Shown here: in pieces, positions 43,070 through 54,618 of the stretch
Layout: every line of letters begins with the position of its first letter
How positions within the stretch are numbered: position 1 is the first letter of the stretch
NCBI GenBank assembly: GCA_014607495.2
Contig: CP053169.1
Location: 5,456,001-5,520,000 of the forward strand
From: Carposina sasakii
Lineage: Eukaryota > Arthropoda > Insecta > Lepidoptera > Carposinidae
Direction of reading: 5' to 3'
Length of the DNA: 64,000 bases
Position numbers and translations under genes: made by a program
The notes under the pieces: model-generated
What the model was told of the DNA's origin: nothing
Databases searched by the model: none
What the model saw: the letters and a program-made list of their open reading frames with translations, nothing else

Positions 43070-45219
43070 TGTCTGTTAGTGACATTACCCCATTTCCAAA
43101 GTACATACGTGTACCTAACGCGACGGTGGGCGACCACTTACATATCAGTAAGTAGATCGATTGTCACAATCCAGCGATAATAAAATATCTTATTCATCAC
43201 ACAATCTATTTGCGAGTATCGCTAAAAATATCGATATTTGTGCTCAGAATCGGAATCCATCTTCGTTATGAATAGTTCAACTCCTTTGCGTCTGCCGCGG
43301 CTGAGAAATTGGTTTTCCGATATAACTTCTATTGAAGGAATCCGTATCTTCTATATTTCAAGTAGTTTTATCTCGTTTTTAATAATAATATTGTTATAAT
43401 GTAGGTTTTCAATACAGTCAAATAGCTTTTATTTGTTAATAATAGGTATTATTTTAAAGATTTTTGATTAGTGAATAAAGTTATTAATTTCTAAGAGCCG
43501 GTATTTCCAATGGTCTGATAGCCTATCTGAAGGATAAAGTTGATGCAGTCTTTCTTTAAAACTGAAGATAAATCGGCTCTAAGGCAACCTTTTTAAATAA
43601 AATTAGTATTCACAATAACCTTAAAAACCAAACATCACATTAATATAGCCTCGATAAACTATACTGTTTGTGGTCAAAGGGTATCCCTTAAAATACCATA
43701 CCTCTTAAATGACAACTTCAGACTAAAAATCTAGCCTCACACTAAGGCCTCTGTAAGTTTGTGTTGTGGATACAAAGCAACGCTATCCAAATACATAACA
43801 ATAGAAAAAATATAAATCGGGAAAAAATATCGATAACTATCGTATAATATTTGCACCTATGTATTAAAACCTATCCGTGTTTGGTATCGTGCGAATATAA
43901 CGTTTAATAATTTTAATATTAGCCTAAGCTGTAACTTCAACAACAAATATAACTAAACAAGGCATCTATCCAAAAGACAAATAGACAATATTGATAGATA
44001 TGCATGAATAGATAGCTATTCGGCTTTGATAAAAGTATCGATATTTCACATCGAGAATCCATCATCGCAATGGCTTCTATTCAAGGAATTTGCGTCTTGA
44101 ATATTTCAACTGTTTTCGAGTGATGTTATGCAGGAAATGAATATAAACCGTCTGGGATATGCAAAGAGGAGATAAAAATATGACTGCGGCTTAAGATAAA
44201 ATAGGATAGACTTTATCAATAGAGCCAAGACTAAGTAACGACACATAAATTAAAATATACACACAGCGATGTTCTCACAACGAGAACGCCAGAATACATT
44301 GAAGATTTTACAGTCACTCTTAGCATAACAGGGCCAGAATTAACAATAACGAGACCGTAAAATCAGCTCTCCTTTATGTCAAAACAATATGTTTTGGCAG
44401 AATTTATCCGTGTAGGCCTGAGGTGTAGGCAGCATAGGTTATCAGAAATTCCATTAATTTTACTGTCAAATGTCAGTTTTAAACACAGTGTCAAACTTTA
44501 GGCACGTTTTTATAACAACACTTTTAGACTCTACTCGATAATCAAAACTAGGATACTATGTTATATGCCCCCATGAATAAATCGTCGCAACACCCGACAA
44601 AGCATGTAAGCGTATGCTTTATTACCATACACTAGTTTCCTTAAGCCCGCCACTACAGCCTGTTGGGAGCATAACCTAATATACGAAGGTGCAATATTTA
44701 CGCAACGAGCGACGATAAATCCACCGCGCCTGCATGTTACGGTGCGGGACTTTTATTAAGGCTTGTACTACATCATAATGCCTGGTTTTGGCAAACTTTT
44801 TTTTTTCTTTTTTCTCGATAGGTAGGTATGCGAGATGAGGTTATCAACCCTGAATTTGATTGTTTGCAAGGGTTTTTATTAACTCCTATAGCTGTTGCTC
44901 GCGATTAGAGAATGTAGCCTATGTCCTTCTCCGTACTTGCAATTATAAGTATGCAAAATTTCAAGAAGTTTGGTTAAGAAAAAAAACAGTAACATATAAA
45001 CAAAATATCACCCTGTCGGTCGTAAATTGAGCTGTGCGTTTAGGTTTCATGTACTCTTAGATTTCCTTTTTTTTATAATTTAGTTTGACATTAAGTTACT
45101 CCTAATAAAATGACTAGAGTGCATTTCACCGAATAGTTTATTTTGAATGATGACGCTAGTCATTTGTTTTTTTTTATAACTAATTTCAGTAAGCGAAGAT
45201 ACTTGATAATGAAAAAAAT
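43070..45219. other. Mostly unassigned
   Basis: A diverged copy of the GGGCCGATTTTTCC foldback lies at about 43495-43582 (AGAGCCGGTATTTCC to AAATCGGCTCT). Two diverged copies of one segment share TATCGATATTT plus CTTCTATT(G/C)AAGGAAT at about 43225-43365 and 44035-44120. No gene. Confidence 0.45.
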
Positions 45220-45224
45220 CTTTT

Positions 45225-45330
45225 CTCCACTGACCCTCGGATCTGATAATTCATAACTGCTAAAACAAGCACAAGAAACCAGATCCGAGAAAAGAGAGCA
45301 AGAAAATTGTAACGCCTAATACAATTTCAT
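45225..45330 (-). repeat. Decayed copy of the hammerhead-bearing family
   Basis: CACTGACCCTCGGATCTG, CAGATCC-like and AACGCCTAATACAATT pieces occur in the order seen at 30690-31075. The ribozyme core is absent. Confidence 0.5.
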
Positions 45331-46226
45331 TTGAAAAAAATCTTGTTAAAATCTTGTACACGACATGCAAAATATATAAGAAAAAGTATTAAGGTAGGAA
45401 AATACCAAGCCTAGAACCGCCATATACGTAATAAGATTTTTATTACACCTTAACTCTAGGCGATAACCTGCAACTGTGAAAAATGAATTTGCTTCGTGTC
45501 AGCAACAATGCAATATAATGTTTATGAGATGCGCAATACATTATGTCAGACTTTGTGTAGTGTTGTGAAACAAAGAAAATGCGGAGAAGAGAGACTTATT
45601 CGTTTACTCCGAGGTAATATTAGTTTGCACGAAATTTTTTGAGTTTAAAGTCGGATTTTTCCCGAACTGAGGTGCCCGAATATTGATGATGATCCTCCTA
45701 ATACAGAAAAAATCGTAAGAATATGTTTTTAGATCAGCCTATTGCAGTCCACTGCTGGACGTAAGCCATGTTTTCAACATACATGATACTGCTGCCCGCA
45801 TCTCGGAAACCCTTAATCGCCTCTTACGCCACGGGCAGACGGTTTCGGAGCCAATCAGTTAAAACAGACAGACCGACGCACGACTGATCATAATTATAAA
45901 GAAACAGGCTTATTATTTTTTATTAAGAACCCTAACAGAATTTCAGACATACAAGATTGTATGTAATTAAATTTAAAAACATACATTTATTTTTCTTTAC
46001 TTATAATTTTATAATATATAATATCTTGACTAAGATAAATTTATAAAAACACTTCTCCATTAATATAATCCGTTAGGATATGGTTGATCGTTTCATCTTT
46101 AAACATTGTGCTGAGGGATTCAGCTTTGTTTGCCGAGATTTGGCTAGTGTATAGCTATCGGGATGAAGAATAACGTTGCCAATATGTAATTTAGAAAAGA
46201 GATGGTAAAATTCGTTATACGAGTAA
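45331..46226. other. No supported feature
   Basis: Contains the common LINE-derived phrase CCTATTGCAGTCCACTGCTG at about 45739. Otherwise unassigned. Confidence 0.4.
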
Positions 46227-46332
46227 TTGACCCGGTGGCTTAGTGGTTATAGCGGCTGGCACGGTTTGCAGTGGTCGTGGGTTCGATTCCCATTTCGATT
46301 TTTTCCATTTTCTTAATTAATAATTTTATAAA
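46227..46332 (+). mobile_element. tRNA-derived SINE, short type
   Basis: A box GTGGCTTAGTGGTTATAGCG, B box GGTTCGATTCCC, then a CGATTTTTTCCATTTTC and TTAATAATTTTATAAAA tail. Same family as 59814-59916. Confidence 0.75.
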
Positions 46333-46657
46333 ACATACATTTTCCAAAATACTATGTTAGCGGCGAACTCAAAGCAAACTTAAAGTTATGCCAGAGTCTC
46401 TTAGCTTACATCATTTTATAATACCCAACCCGGAAGATATTAAACTTCCCGGGACTGATCAGCTAAATTATTAAAGGATAAATTACTAGCTCCATTACCA
46501 AAGTTTGTTCAACTTGAAGAGATATTTGCTTCACTTTTCTCGTAGAAAGTGTCAATAACTACAATTTTCGCGAGCAGAATTGCGATATCTCGGTGAAACG
46601 GTTCGATGGAGGCGAAAAGTTTGCGACAAGTTGAGGACTGTGACAGAATATTTTTAA
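46333..46657. other. No recognisable feature
   Basis: Spacer between the SINE and the next foldback element. Confidence 0.4.
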
Positions 46658-46875
46658 GGCTCGAGCAGACCGGATGCGTGTGCGTGCACATAAGCGTAGA
46701 CATGCACGTACCGCTGAGTTGTAAAGTATGGAATTTTATAGGCACGGGCAAACCGCATGCGTATGCGTAGACGTAAGCATGGACGTCAAGCGGTGACAGT
46801 TCCATACATTAAACTCAGAGGTTTGTGTACGTCTACGCTTACATGCACGCATACGCATCCGGTGTGCTCGAGTCT
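46658..46875. mobile_element. piggyBac-like foldback element, second copy
   Basis: Ends GGCTCGAGCAGACCGGATGC / GCATCCGGTGTGCTCGAG as at 42801-43019. TTAA at 46654-46657 on the left; TTAG on the right, which is probably a decayed TTAA. Confidence 0.7.
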
Positions 46876-48504
46876 TTAGATGTTTGTTTATTTTAAAGCT
46901 GCATTTCTTCATCACTCGTTTGCAAAAATACGAAATTGACACACCTGCAAAAATACGAAATTGCACATCTTGTCTCACGTTACAAGTGTAGAAAATTAAT
47001 TAACTAATGGATTTTTATTTATTTATTTATATTTACACGGACTTGACGGCATTACAGCGATACCAAGGTGCCGTCAAGTTTAGGAGAAAATAAAATAAAA
47101 GGAAATGAAAACAGAACGAATAAACAGTGAAATAGACATAGTAAGGTAAAAAAAAAACTGAATTGAGCTAATCCGTACACTATCAGTATTATAGTTTTGT
47201 GTAATTTGAACGATTTGACATTTTTTACAGACTTAATTTTTTTCCGGTCACCGCGGCTAGTTTCAAGAGAAGATCATTATAGTGCACAAGTGTGTGCGCA
47301 AATGCAGGCGCACTCTCTACTTACACAGAAAGAGACTATAGACCATAAAATGCGTACTAGTTATGAAAAATCAGCGGCCGCCCACGACTTTGTTCGCGGA
47401 AAAAGGCATTACACCCGTGCAAAGTCCCTAGTTTTATATATAAATCTTCCCCTTGAATCACTCTATCTATTACAAAAACCGCATCAAGGTTTAAAGATTT
47501 AAGCATACATACTCGTAAAGGGACAGATAGTGGGAAGAGACTTTGTTTTATAATAGGAGTACGTAGTGATAGTGATGATATACAGTTACAGTAAGTAAGT
47601 ACAGTACCTTCAGTTAACAACTCGTACCTACAATTTCACTACAGTAGCTACGAGTATATAAATTGTTATTACGAATGTAAACTTGATAGTAGCGCTTGTA
47701 ACTTTTGTTTTACTGTATTTCATCCTATTAACTTTATGTTCAAGGATGTACCTAAATGACGAGTTGAAGTTTTTAATAATATCGTCCAGTAAGATTTCAG
47801 TAGAATTCGAGTATAATTTACAGTTCAATAAATAGTTAACTACCGTACTTACTGACATGAAATTGGAATATTAGAATGTTTGAAATATTGTGTCTAACGA
47901 CCAGTATAAATATAGAATGGCTGTATTCACATAATGGACTAACCAATACTATAGGATCGCAAAAGAGAAACTTACAAATATAAAAAACCTACTAAACAAA
48001 TTTTGATGAAACTAGGCAGTTATCCATATACATAACATTATACACACGGACTGTCGTAGGCTTCCACTACTAATGAATACTTACAGACGAAAGACATAAA
48101 GCCACCGGAAGGCTACTGGTCGCCAGTTTACTATGGAATTATTCGCAAGTTAGAGCAGATATAAGGTTGTTACCTAGTTGAGCGAGGTTGTAACTTGTAA
48201 ACTTAAGTTTTGTTGCAAGTTTTAATTGTTCACTGGAGCTTGATGAGGTTTGCTATTAAGTAATGTTTTTGGTGAAGTTAAGCTTTATTTCTCACAGTTG
48301 ATGAAATTATTATGCTGAACGTGGTTGTACGCTCTCCTATGTGATCCTTTGATTTCCATTTCGGAAACACAGCCGTGTGTACAATCATAGAGGAATAAGA
48401 TGTCATAGAGTGGTAATGTCATACTAACTATTTCGGTGCACTATTAGACTTTTCGGTGCCTCACAATTCCAGTGCTTGAAACATAGATTCTATTATCTTG
48501 ATTC
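46876..48504. other. Mostly unassigned
   Basis: A reverse-oriented retroposon tail begins at about 47014 (TTTATTTATTTATTTATATTT). A TAGTTATGAAAAATCAGCGG segment resembles LINE-linked repeats. No gene is supported. Confidence 0.4.
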
Positions 48505-48657
48505 CTGTGCTGATGCGGGGCTTCACTAGAACACATCAGCTGCATTACCTTCCGTGCATATCGTAGGAATCTATTAAGGAACTCGGTCATTCTCTCAGGT
48601 GATAAGCTAGCAACTTGTCACTGATCACTAACATCTGTCCCGGCTATCCTGAACTGA
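48505..48657 (+). repeat. GGGGCTTCACTAGAA-family repeat
   Basis: GATGCGGGGCTTCACTAGAA, ACATCAGCTGCATTACCTTC, AGGTGATAAGCTAGCAACTT and GTCACTGATCACTAACATCT occur in order. Confidence 0.75.
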
Positions 48658-48690
48658 TACATTTTTGTCAAAATTTAGGCTGAGTATATT

Positions 48691-49079
48691 ATACAGGTGA
48701 TTTTTGGTCGTCAACGTTCCCGAAAACTACGGGATCTCCTTATCACCACGATCATTTTTCTCCATGGAAGCATACCTGGGAAGTGTCTGGTTCCCAAGAT
48801 ATTAGGGTCCAAAGTTGAGTAAATAGACTGCGTTTTTCTGCATAAATGCACATTGACGCGTGTAGCAAGATTTTTTCACGAGAAATACTCGTAAATGTCC
48901 GTCTATGAAAAAACTAGCATAAACACTGGACACTATAAATTTCGCCCGATCAAGTAATTTAAAAAAAAAACTAAAAAATTAACATCGTTTCCCAGTATTT
49001 TTTTGGCATAAACTTACTTTATTTCATGTATACAGTACGTACCCTTCGTTAAGGGTTGCAACGAAAAAACATCCTATAT
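48691..49079 (+). mobile_element. Foldback element, GATTTTTGGTCGTC family, full copy
   Basis: ATACAGGTGATTTTTGGTCG to AACGAAAAAACATCCTATAT. It shares 30-odd bp of left flank with the inverted copy at 50277-50655. Confidence 0.75.
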
Positions 49080-49399
49080 GTTAATTCTAAGCGCACATAG
49101 CAAACCAGCGCTGAGGATTATGCCTATCTTCAGCTAGCAGTGCCGTCTTGCGATAATCTGCAGCAGTTATGCAGCTGCATGCAGCGCTTACTGCTGCATC
49201 TTGCATAAAGTGTTATGACTAGATGTGCATATGAAGTAATTCCAAGTTGGGTTTACTGCCATTTTAGCCTGACAACTAGTTTGGTTTATTGTTATTGCTA
49301 ACAAAGGTTTGTAGTAAATTACAACTTGCAATATTGTCAGCTACCCGTATATATAATTATGATGAATTGTTAATGAACTTGTTGAAATGAACGGAAGAG

Positions 49400-49625
49400 T
49401 GGATTGAAGAGTTGGAAGGGGAAGACCTCGTCGGACCTTCACCGATCAAATTGATGAAATTCTAGAGAAAGGTCAGGTCAAGAGTACCTACCGTAAACCG
49501 ACGACCGTGCATGATGAATATCATGAAAGTAGATGAAGCGAAAGAGGTGTGTCAGGATCGTAGCAAATGGAGATCCGTGATCTCTGCCTACCCCTCCGAG
49601 AAAGAGGCGTAATTTTTATGTATGT
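49400..49625 (+). mobile_element. LINE ORF2 carboxy-terminal fragment
   Basis: Frames read GRGRPRRTFTDQIDEILEKG and, later, VDEAKEVCQDRSKWRSVISA followed by YPSEKEA and a stop. This is a typical LINE ORF2 end, interrupted by a frameshift. Confidence 0.7.
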
Positions 49626-49724
49626 ACCTATGTTAATGAACTTTGTTGTTCCATAGCAAAATGGCTGAATTTCATCCCAACTATTGGGTCTATTGGAATA
49701 AATCAATACAATATAATAATGTCT

Positions 49725-49905
49725 GTGATCTCAAAATGTGTTAGCCAGAATTGCAAAATAACAAAGGAATTTCTTACAATCACGTTTAGCATAACGGGGT
49801 CAGATGTTAATGATCAGTGACAAGTTGCTAGTTCATCACCTAACAAAACGCCCCTGAGTTCCTTAGTCGACTTTTACTATAACATGCACAGAAGGGTTTG
49901 CAGAT
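49725..49905 (-). repeat. GGGGCTTCACTAGAA-family repeat, inverted
   Basis: TGTTAATGATCAGTGACAAG, then GCTAGTTCATCACCTAACAA is the reverse complement of the family interior. Confidence 0.65.
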
Positions 49906-49989
49906 GATGTATTTGCAAAGCTCCGCTTTAGGTCATCTATTGCAATGTGGAAATATAACGAAACTAATACAAATAATAAAAATGTAACG

Positions 49990-50276
49990 GATCGCTCTCT
50001 GAACATGGAAGATATATGAGAAAAAATATTATAGGAGACCCTTATCAACGCAATAGTACTAAAATAATGATTTTTGGAATTTTTGTCTGTTTGTCTGTGC
50101 GTTTGTGCACGCTAATCTCAGAAACGGCTGAACCGATTTCAATGCAGTTTTACAAGAATATATTGTGGCCAGTCCCACTTAACACATAGGCTACTTTTTA
50201 TCCCGGGAAAATGTTTTTATCCTGGATAATTTCGACATTTTGTTTGTGTGTGCGAATGGAGTCGCGGGAGTCCACT
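49990..50276 (+). repeat. Repeat with CTAATCTCAGAAACGGCTGA core
   Basis: TAACGGATCGCTCTCTGAAC, AACGCAATAGTACTAAAAT, CTAATCTCAGAAACGGCTGA and TAGGCTACTTTTTATCC occur in order. Same family as both ends of the window. Confidence 0.75.
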
Positions 50277-50655
50277 ATATACAGAATGTTTTTTCGTTGC
50301 CACCCTTAACGAATGGTACGTACTCTATACATCAAATAAAGTAAGTTTATGCCAAAAAAATGCTAGGAAACGATGTAAATAAAAAAAAAAACTTGATAGG
50401 GCAAAATTTATAGTGTCCAGTGTTTATGCTAGTTTTTTCATAGACAGATATTCATTATTTCTCGTAAAAAAATCTTGCTTCACACGTTAATGTGCATTTA
50501 TGCAGAAAAAAGCAGTCTATTTACTCAACTTTGGACCCTAATATTTAGGAAACCAGACACTTCCCAGGTATGCTTCCATGGAGAAAAATGATCGTGATAA
50601 TAAGGAGATCCCGTAGTTTTCGGGAACGTTGATGACCAAAAATCATCCTGTATAA
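50277..50655 (-). mobile_element. Foldback element, GATTTTTGGTCGTC family, inverted copy
   Basis: Starts TACAGAATGTTTTTTCGTTG and ends AAAAATCATCCTGTATAATA; the reverse complement of 48691-49079 with substitutions. Confidence 0.75.
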
Positions 50656-51086
50656 TATACTCAGCCTAAATTTTAACAAAAATGTATACCTACGTATCCC
50701 CTGGGAACTGGTTTACGCTTCGAATATTCAAATTTACTTTAATATCAAGCGACCTTCATTACAATTTTATGTTTAATACCTTTTAGTAAACCTAGTGTCT
50801 TGTACCTGTGTAATAGAGTGCTACTAAAATTCAAATTTTAACGGGATTTATAACACATAATAGACACGGTTATATTACCGAAATGGGATTAGTGAGAACT
50901 TTAGGAACATACAGGAGACCGTACAGCCACGTTTTGGAATAATAAATCCACTTCATTATCAGCGACCCAGTTTATTTTACAACCTCCATTCCAATTTCCA
51001 GAGTCAAAACAAGGAGGATGGACAAGGGAGAGATAGCATAACAAATTAAAAAAATATGCCCCCATAAGCGCGATTGTTAGAGGCAG

Positions 51087-51348
51087 AATTGAGGCCACCA
51101 GAACCAGAGTGGCCCAAACCACAATTTGTGAAAATATTAGTTAAGCACGACAATGCCCCTTTCAAACCCCCAAGCTCAAAGCCAGAGTGGCTCAAAGGTA
51201 ATTTCAGTAAACAATCATAGATGACATAAAAAAAATATGTTGTGGCATCTTGATTCTTATTAAAATATTAATAGAGCATAGTATTTTGGCATATATCCAC
51301 ATATTCGTATTTTGTATTTGGGCCACTCTGGTTCTGGTGGCCTCAATT
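51087..51348. mobile_element. 262-bp element with perfect 32-bp inverted ends
   Basis: The left arm 51087-51118 starts AATTGAGGCCACCAGAACC. The right arm 51317-51348 ends GGTTCTGGTGGCCTCAATT. The two are exact reverse complements over 32 bp. The interior is AT-rich and non-coding, and the flanks show no clear target duplication. Confidence 0.75.
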
Positions 51349-52390
51349 AGCCAGCGATTTTCACTACTATTTTAAACCATCGTCGTCTACTCATACCCAC
51401 AGCTATCGTTCCCGTTAAATTAATGGCATATAACAATGAATTCTCTGGCATCGTTATGTACACGCTTTGCGAGTTTAATAAACAACATACTCGATGAAAC
51501 GAAAGAGGATAGATGCATAGGGCATATTTCCAGATAGGACGGTTAAGCGGAATGTTATGCAATTATCCTGCAACCGAGAATGAAAGCCCACAAAACATGA
51601 GACTTGAAGCATGAAATGCATAGTGGGAAGGCCACCCGCGAGATGGACGGATGACCTTTAGGTCGTGGGTGTCGGTTGGCTTCCCTTTCTACGCCCCGCC
51701 TAATGGCATCTCCACTTGTGTCTTCCTTCATTAGTCGAAGACACTGATTTTGTTCAGGCTCCATCTTTACTTGACACTCAACGATTAATTCTGCTATGGA
51801 CCGTTTATTTCTCAGCGCTTCGTCTTTTATTTAATTATTTACTGGGCTCAAATTCCGGTTGTCTCGAGTAGACTTGGATGGTGTGCCCGAACTAAGTTAT
51901 TTATGGGTGTGTTTGGCAAATGTGTTTTAATTTTTTATTGAAGTCCTCATACTACCGGGCCCTACACCCTCGCTGACCCTCGAATCTGACGTCTCATGAT
52001 TGCGGTTTACAAGCAACTGCAGTCACAATGTGAAACCAGATACAAGCAACTTCGTCGACTTCAGCCTATTGCAGTCCACCGCTGGACGTAGGCCTCTCCC
52101 AGAGAACGCCACAAGGCTACCGTAGAGGAATTTTTATCCATAGTCACCACGACCAGTCGCAAATGCGTTTTATACATGATATGATATGAATGTGTTTTAT
52201 AAAAATATGAGATAGTCCGCTCTTGCTTTACCTCGGTATTATTTTATGTTTTCCCTTCGTTCAGTCAAAGTTTATATAAATGCAGACTTTTTTCCGAGAT
52301 GCATTTTACCTTTAAGCATATTACAATTTTTTTTAATGAATCCTCTTTAAAATATCCCTTATTTCTATTTTGTTTCCCCTATTTATCTTA
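51349..52390. other. Mostly unassigned, with repeat pieces
   Basis: A decayed inverted copy of the hammerhead family lies at about 51950-52055 (ACCGGGCCCTACACCCTCG, CTGACCCTCGAATCTG). The LINE phrase CCTATTGCAGTCCACCGCTG is at about 52068. No gene is seen. Confidence 0.45.
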
Positions 52391-52528
52391 GGGCCGATTT
52401 TTCCAAACGTCAGATAGTCTATCAGAGGAATAAAGTTGATGCTGTTTCTATCATGATCAAGTTTTAGAGAAAGACAGCATCAACTTTATTCTACTGATAA
52501 GCTATCTGACGTTTGGAAAAATCGGCCC
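52391..52528. mobile_element. PIF/Harbinger-like palindromic element with TTA duplication
   Basis: GGGCCGATTTTTCCAAACGT and ACGTTTGGAAAAATCGGCCC are exact inverted ends, with TTA on both sides (52388-52390, 52529-52531). The arms span nearly all 138 bp. A decayed relative lies at about 43495. Confidence 0.75.
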
Positions 52529-52531
52529 TTA

Positions 52532-53058
52532 TATGAATAAAAAAAATGTATATGCTAAACGCACATGTAGGATCTCATATAGCGAACACAGCCATATTTA
52601 TATGTGTGTACATACCAACCTGTGAGCGAGCAGTCTAAGTACACCACAATCTAGACCCAATTAGTTAAACTAACCCCCATAGCCGCGCAATTCGCTAAAA
52701 AATAAACGCCCGTCCCAAAACGGCTGCTCATTTGCGAAAGAAGCGCACAATAGGATAGCGAAGATGAGTGAACGCGGCCTCGCACGAAATGGTGGAAATT
52801 CTGTTATAGTTACTGGGTACATGTCGCCCTTTGTGCGAACACAATGCCCCTCATTGTGACTGTAGACAGTTACTAATTTCAAATGTTGCTTTGTGTATTC
52901 TCAACGGTTGACGAAACAAAACTTATGTTGGGGGGAGAATATACGGCGTGTTTCTCTGGAATTTACGCAGCGAATATCTCGTTTGAGCTGAATGGTCTGA
53001 TTATTGTGGGTAACTAAAATTAAGAGTTTGTTACGGTAAGTAATGTCTATCATGATCT
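52532..53058. other. No recognisable feature
   Basis: No supported gene or repeat. Confidence 0.4.
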
Positions 53059-53748
53059 CGCTACTTCGGGGAAGAAAGGGCGTAAAAGCCACTTTTGGCC
53101 AAAATGAGTTAATAATGCAACTTTGTTTAGTTTTCGACGCTCTATCGATCTGTATATTTAAAATTTCAATATTCCCAAAAAAATGGCTTTTACCCCCATG
53201 ATTTTTTTCTCACCAAAACCATTTTTATTAAAAAAAATTGACGTATATGACATTATTTAATTATTTCAAATTAATAAGGGCGTATCACCATAGTATGAAA
53301 GAATATTTGGTCGTAAATACAATATTTATTACGTAATGACTTTTACGACATTTTTACTTGGCAATTTAAATATGATTTGGCTTTTACGCCCTTGCACAAA
53401 AATAAAAACTTGGAGTTACAGCATTCAAATCGTAACAATAACAATTTCTTTAGTCTAAAAATCGGAGAGTAATCATGTCATTTATCGTTGTCTCTTATGC
53501 GTACGTTAAACAGTCTTACAATGGAGTGAGATAGAAACATAATTTATTTAGCCAATAAAGCGCGCGCGCTGCCGACGACACACGCACAAACACAATCGCA
53601 ACCTGCATGTACACGACTTACCACAAGTGAAGTCCACGTGTCCAATCTTGTCAGTCTGTCAATCGCAGTTTCTTTACCGGATTGTTATTGTTTACGTTCC
53701 GTTTGAATATTAATACAGTGCGAATAAGTTACTTGTTTAATTAAAAAA

Positions 53749-53843
53749 ATGGATAATACGAAGCCGAAAGCCTTGGATTCCTTGCTAAAAAGAAGGAATA
53801 TCGTTAATGCATTATTACAAAGCCGTCGTCGTTCATCACAAAG
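53749..53843 (+). CDS. Putative first coding exon of the DNA transposon
   Basis: ATG in AAAAAAATGG opens a frame MDNTKPKALDSLLKRRNIVN and runs into a consensus donor, AAAG|GTAAGT, at 53844. The short basic peptide has no recognised domain. The matching acceptor is uncertain because an LTR fragment and deletions follow. Confidence 0.4.
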
Positions 53844-53946
53844 GTAAGTTTTAAGTAATAGTACAGTACCTATCTATTATTCTTGGCTCAAACTGTTTAG
53901 ACGTGCTTACCTAATGTGATGTTTCTTTAGTTAGAGATATTCGTAG

Positions 53947-54202
53947 TGTAGCGCGCCACCTATCTGACAGCGAGCGCGTTCGCGAGCGGCCTGCTCGCGT
54001 AGTCCGTTGCCCCGCTCGCTACCGCTAGGAGCTCTCTTGCAATTATGCTATATTTTACTTAATTTGTATGTATTGTTTGGTTCAGTCAATTTAATATAAC
54101 TCCTACGTTAAAACCAGTGTTTCTTTTGCTGAAGAAGGTTCACGCCCATCCGAAACGAAGCATACCATCTCGCTTCCCACAAATGGCGCCCAACAGGGGG
54201 GG
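53947..54202 (+). mobile_element. LTR plus primer-binding-site fragment of an LTR retrotransposon
   Basis: A 235-bp TG...CA block (TGTAGCGCGCCACC to CTTCCCACA, 53947-54181) is followed two bases later by TGGCGCCCAACAGGGG, a tRNA-Lys-type primer-binding site. No gag, pol or second LTR follows. It differs in sequence from the Gypsy element at 33 kb. It sits inside the DNA transposon. Confidence 0.7.
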
Positions 54203-54306
54203 CGTGAAAATTTTTTTTCGGTAAATTTTCACTGTCTATCTTGAGAAGATATTTAACAAGAGTGATGCCCAAGAAGATGAGATCGCGTCGTCAGTCCGCA
54301 GTATAA

Positions 54307-54618
54307 AATAATGAAAAAAGGCCAAATACAAAAGGGAAATCTAAAGCGAGAGGAAGACCTAAAAAAAATATTTGTTTAGATACAACTAATAATCACTGCC
54401 AAGCTGAAAAATCAAACGAATTTGTGTTGCGTAAGTTATATGACGCCAGATTACCAATTTCGACTGCAAAATATAACGATTTAAAACTTCTTTGTGACAA
54501 TCACACAATACCCAGACCGTTCCAACAAGATTTTTTGTCGCTGCCTCATTTTAAAACAGTAGTAGACCAATTACTAGATACCGACGAAGAAGACGATGTA
54601 GTAGAGGAATTAGAATGA
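54307..54618 (+). pseudogene. Truncated transposase C-terminus of the DNA transposon
   Basis: The frame is open from just after a TAA (54304-54306) to a stop at 54618. It reads KSKARGRPKKN (AT-hook-like GRPKK), then LRKLYDARLPISTAKYNDLK and IPRPFQQDFLSLPHF, ending in acidic EEDDVVEELE. A PIS-AKYNDL block followed by IP..F...L resembles ends of DDE transposases, possibly Sola, but I cannot confirm this. No catalytic residues remain. The first ATG is at 54424, but the coding pattern starts upstream. Confidence 0.45.
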
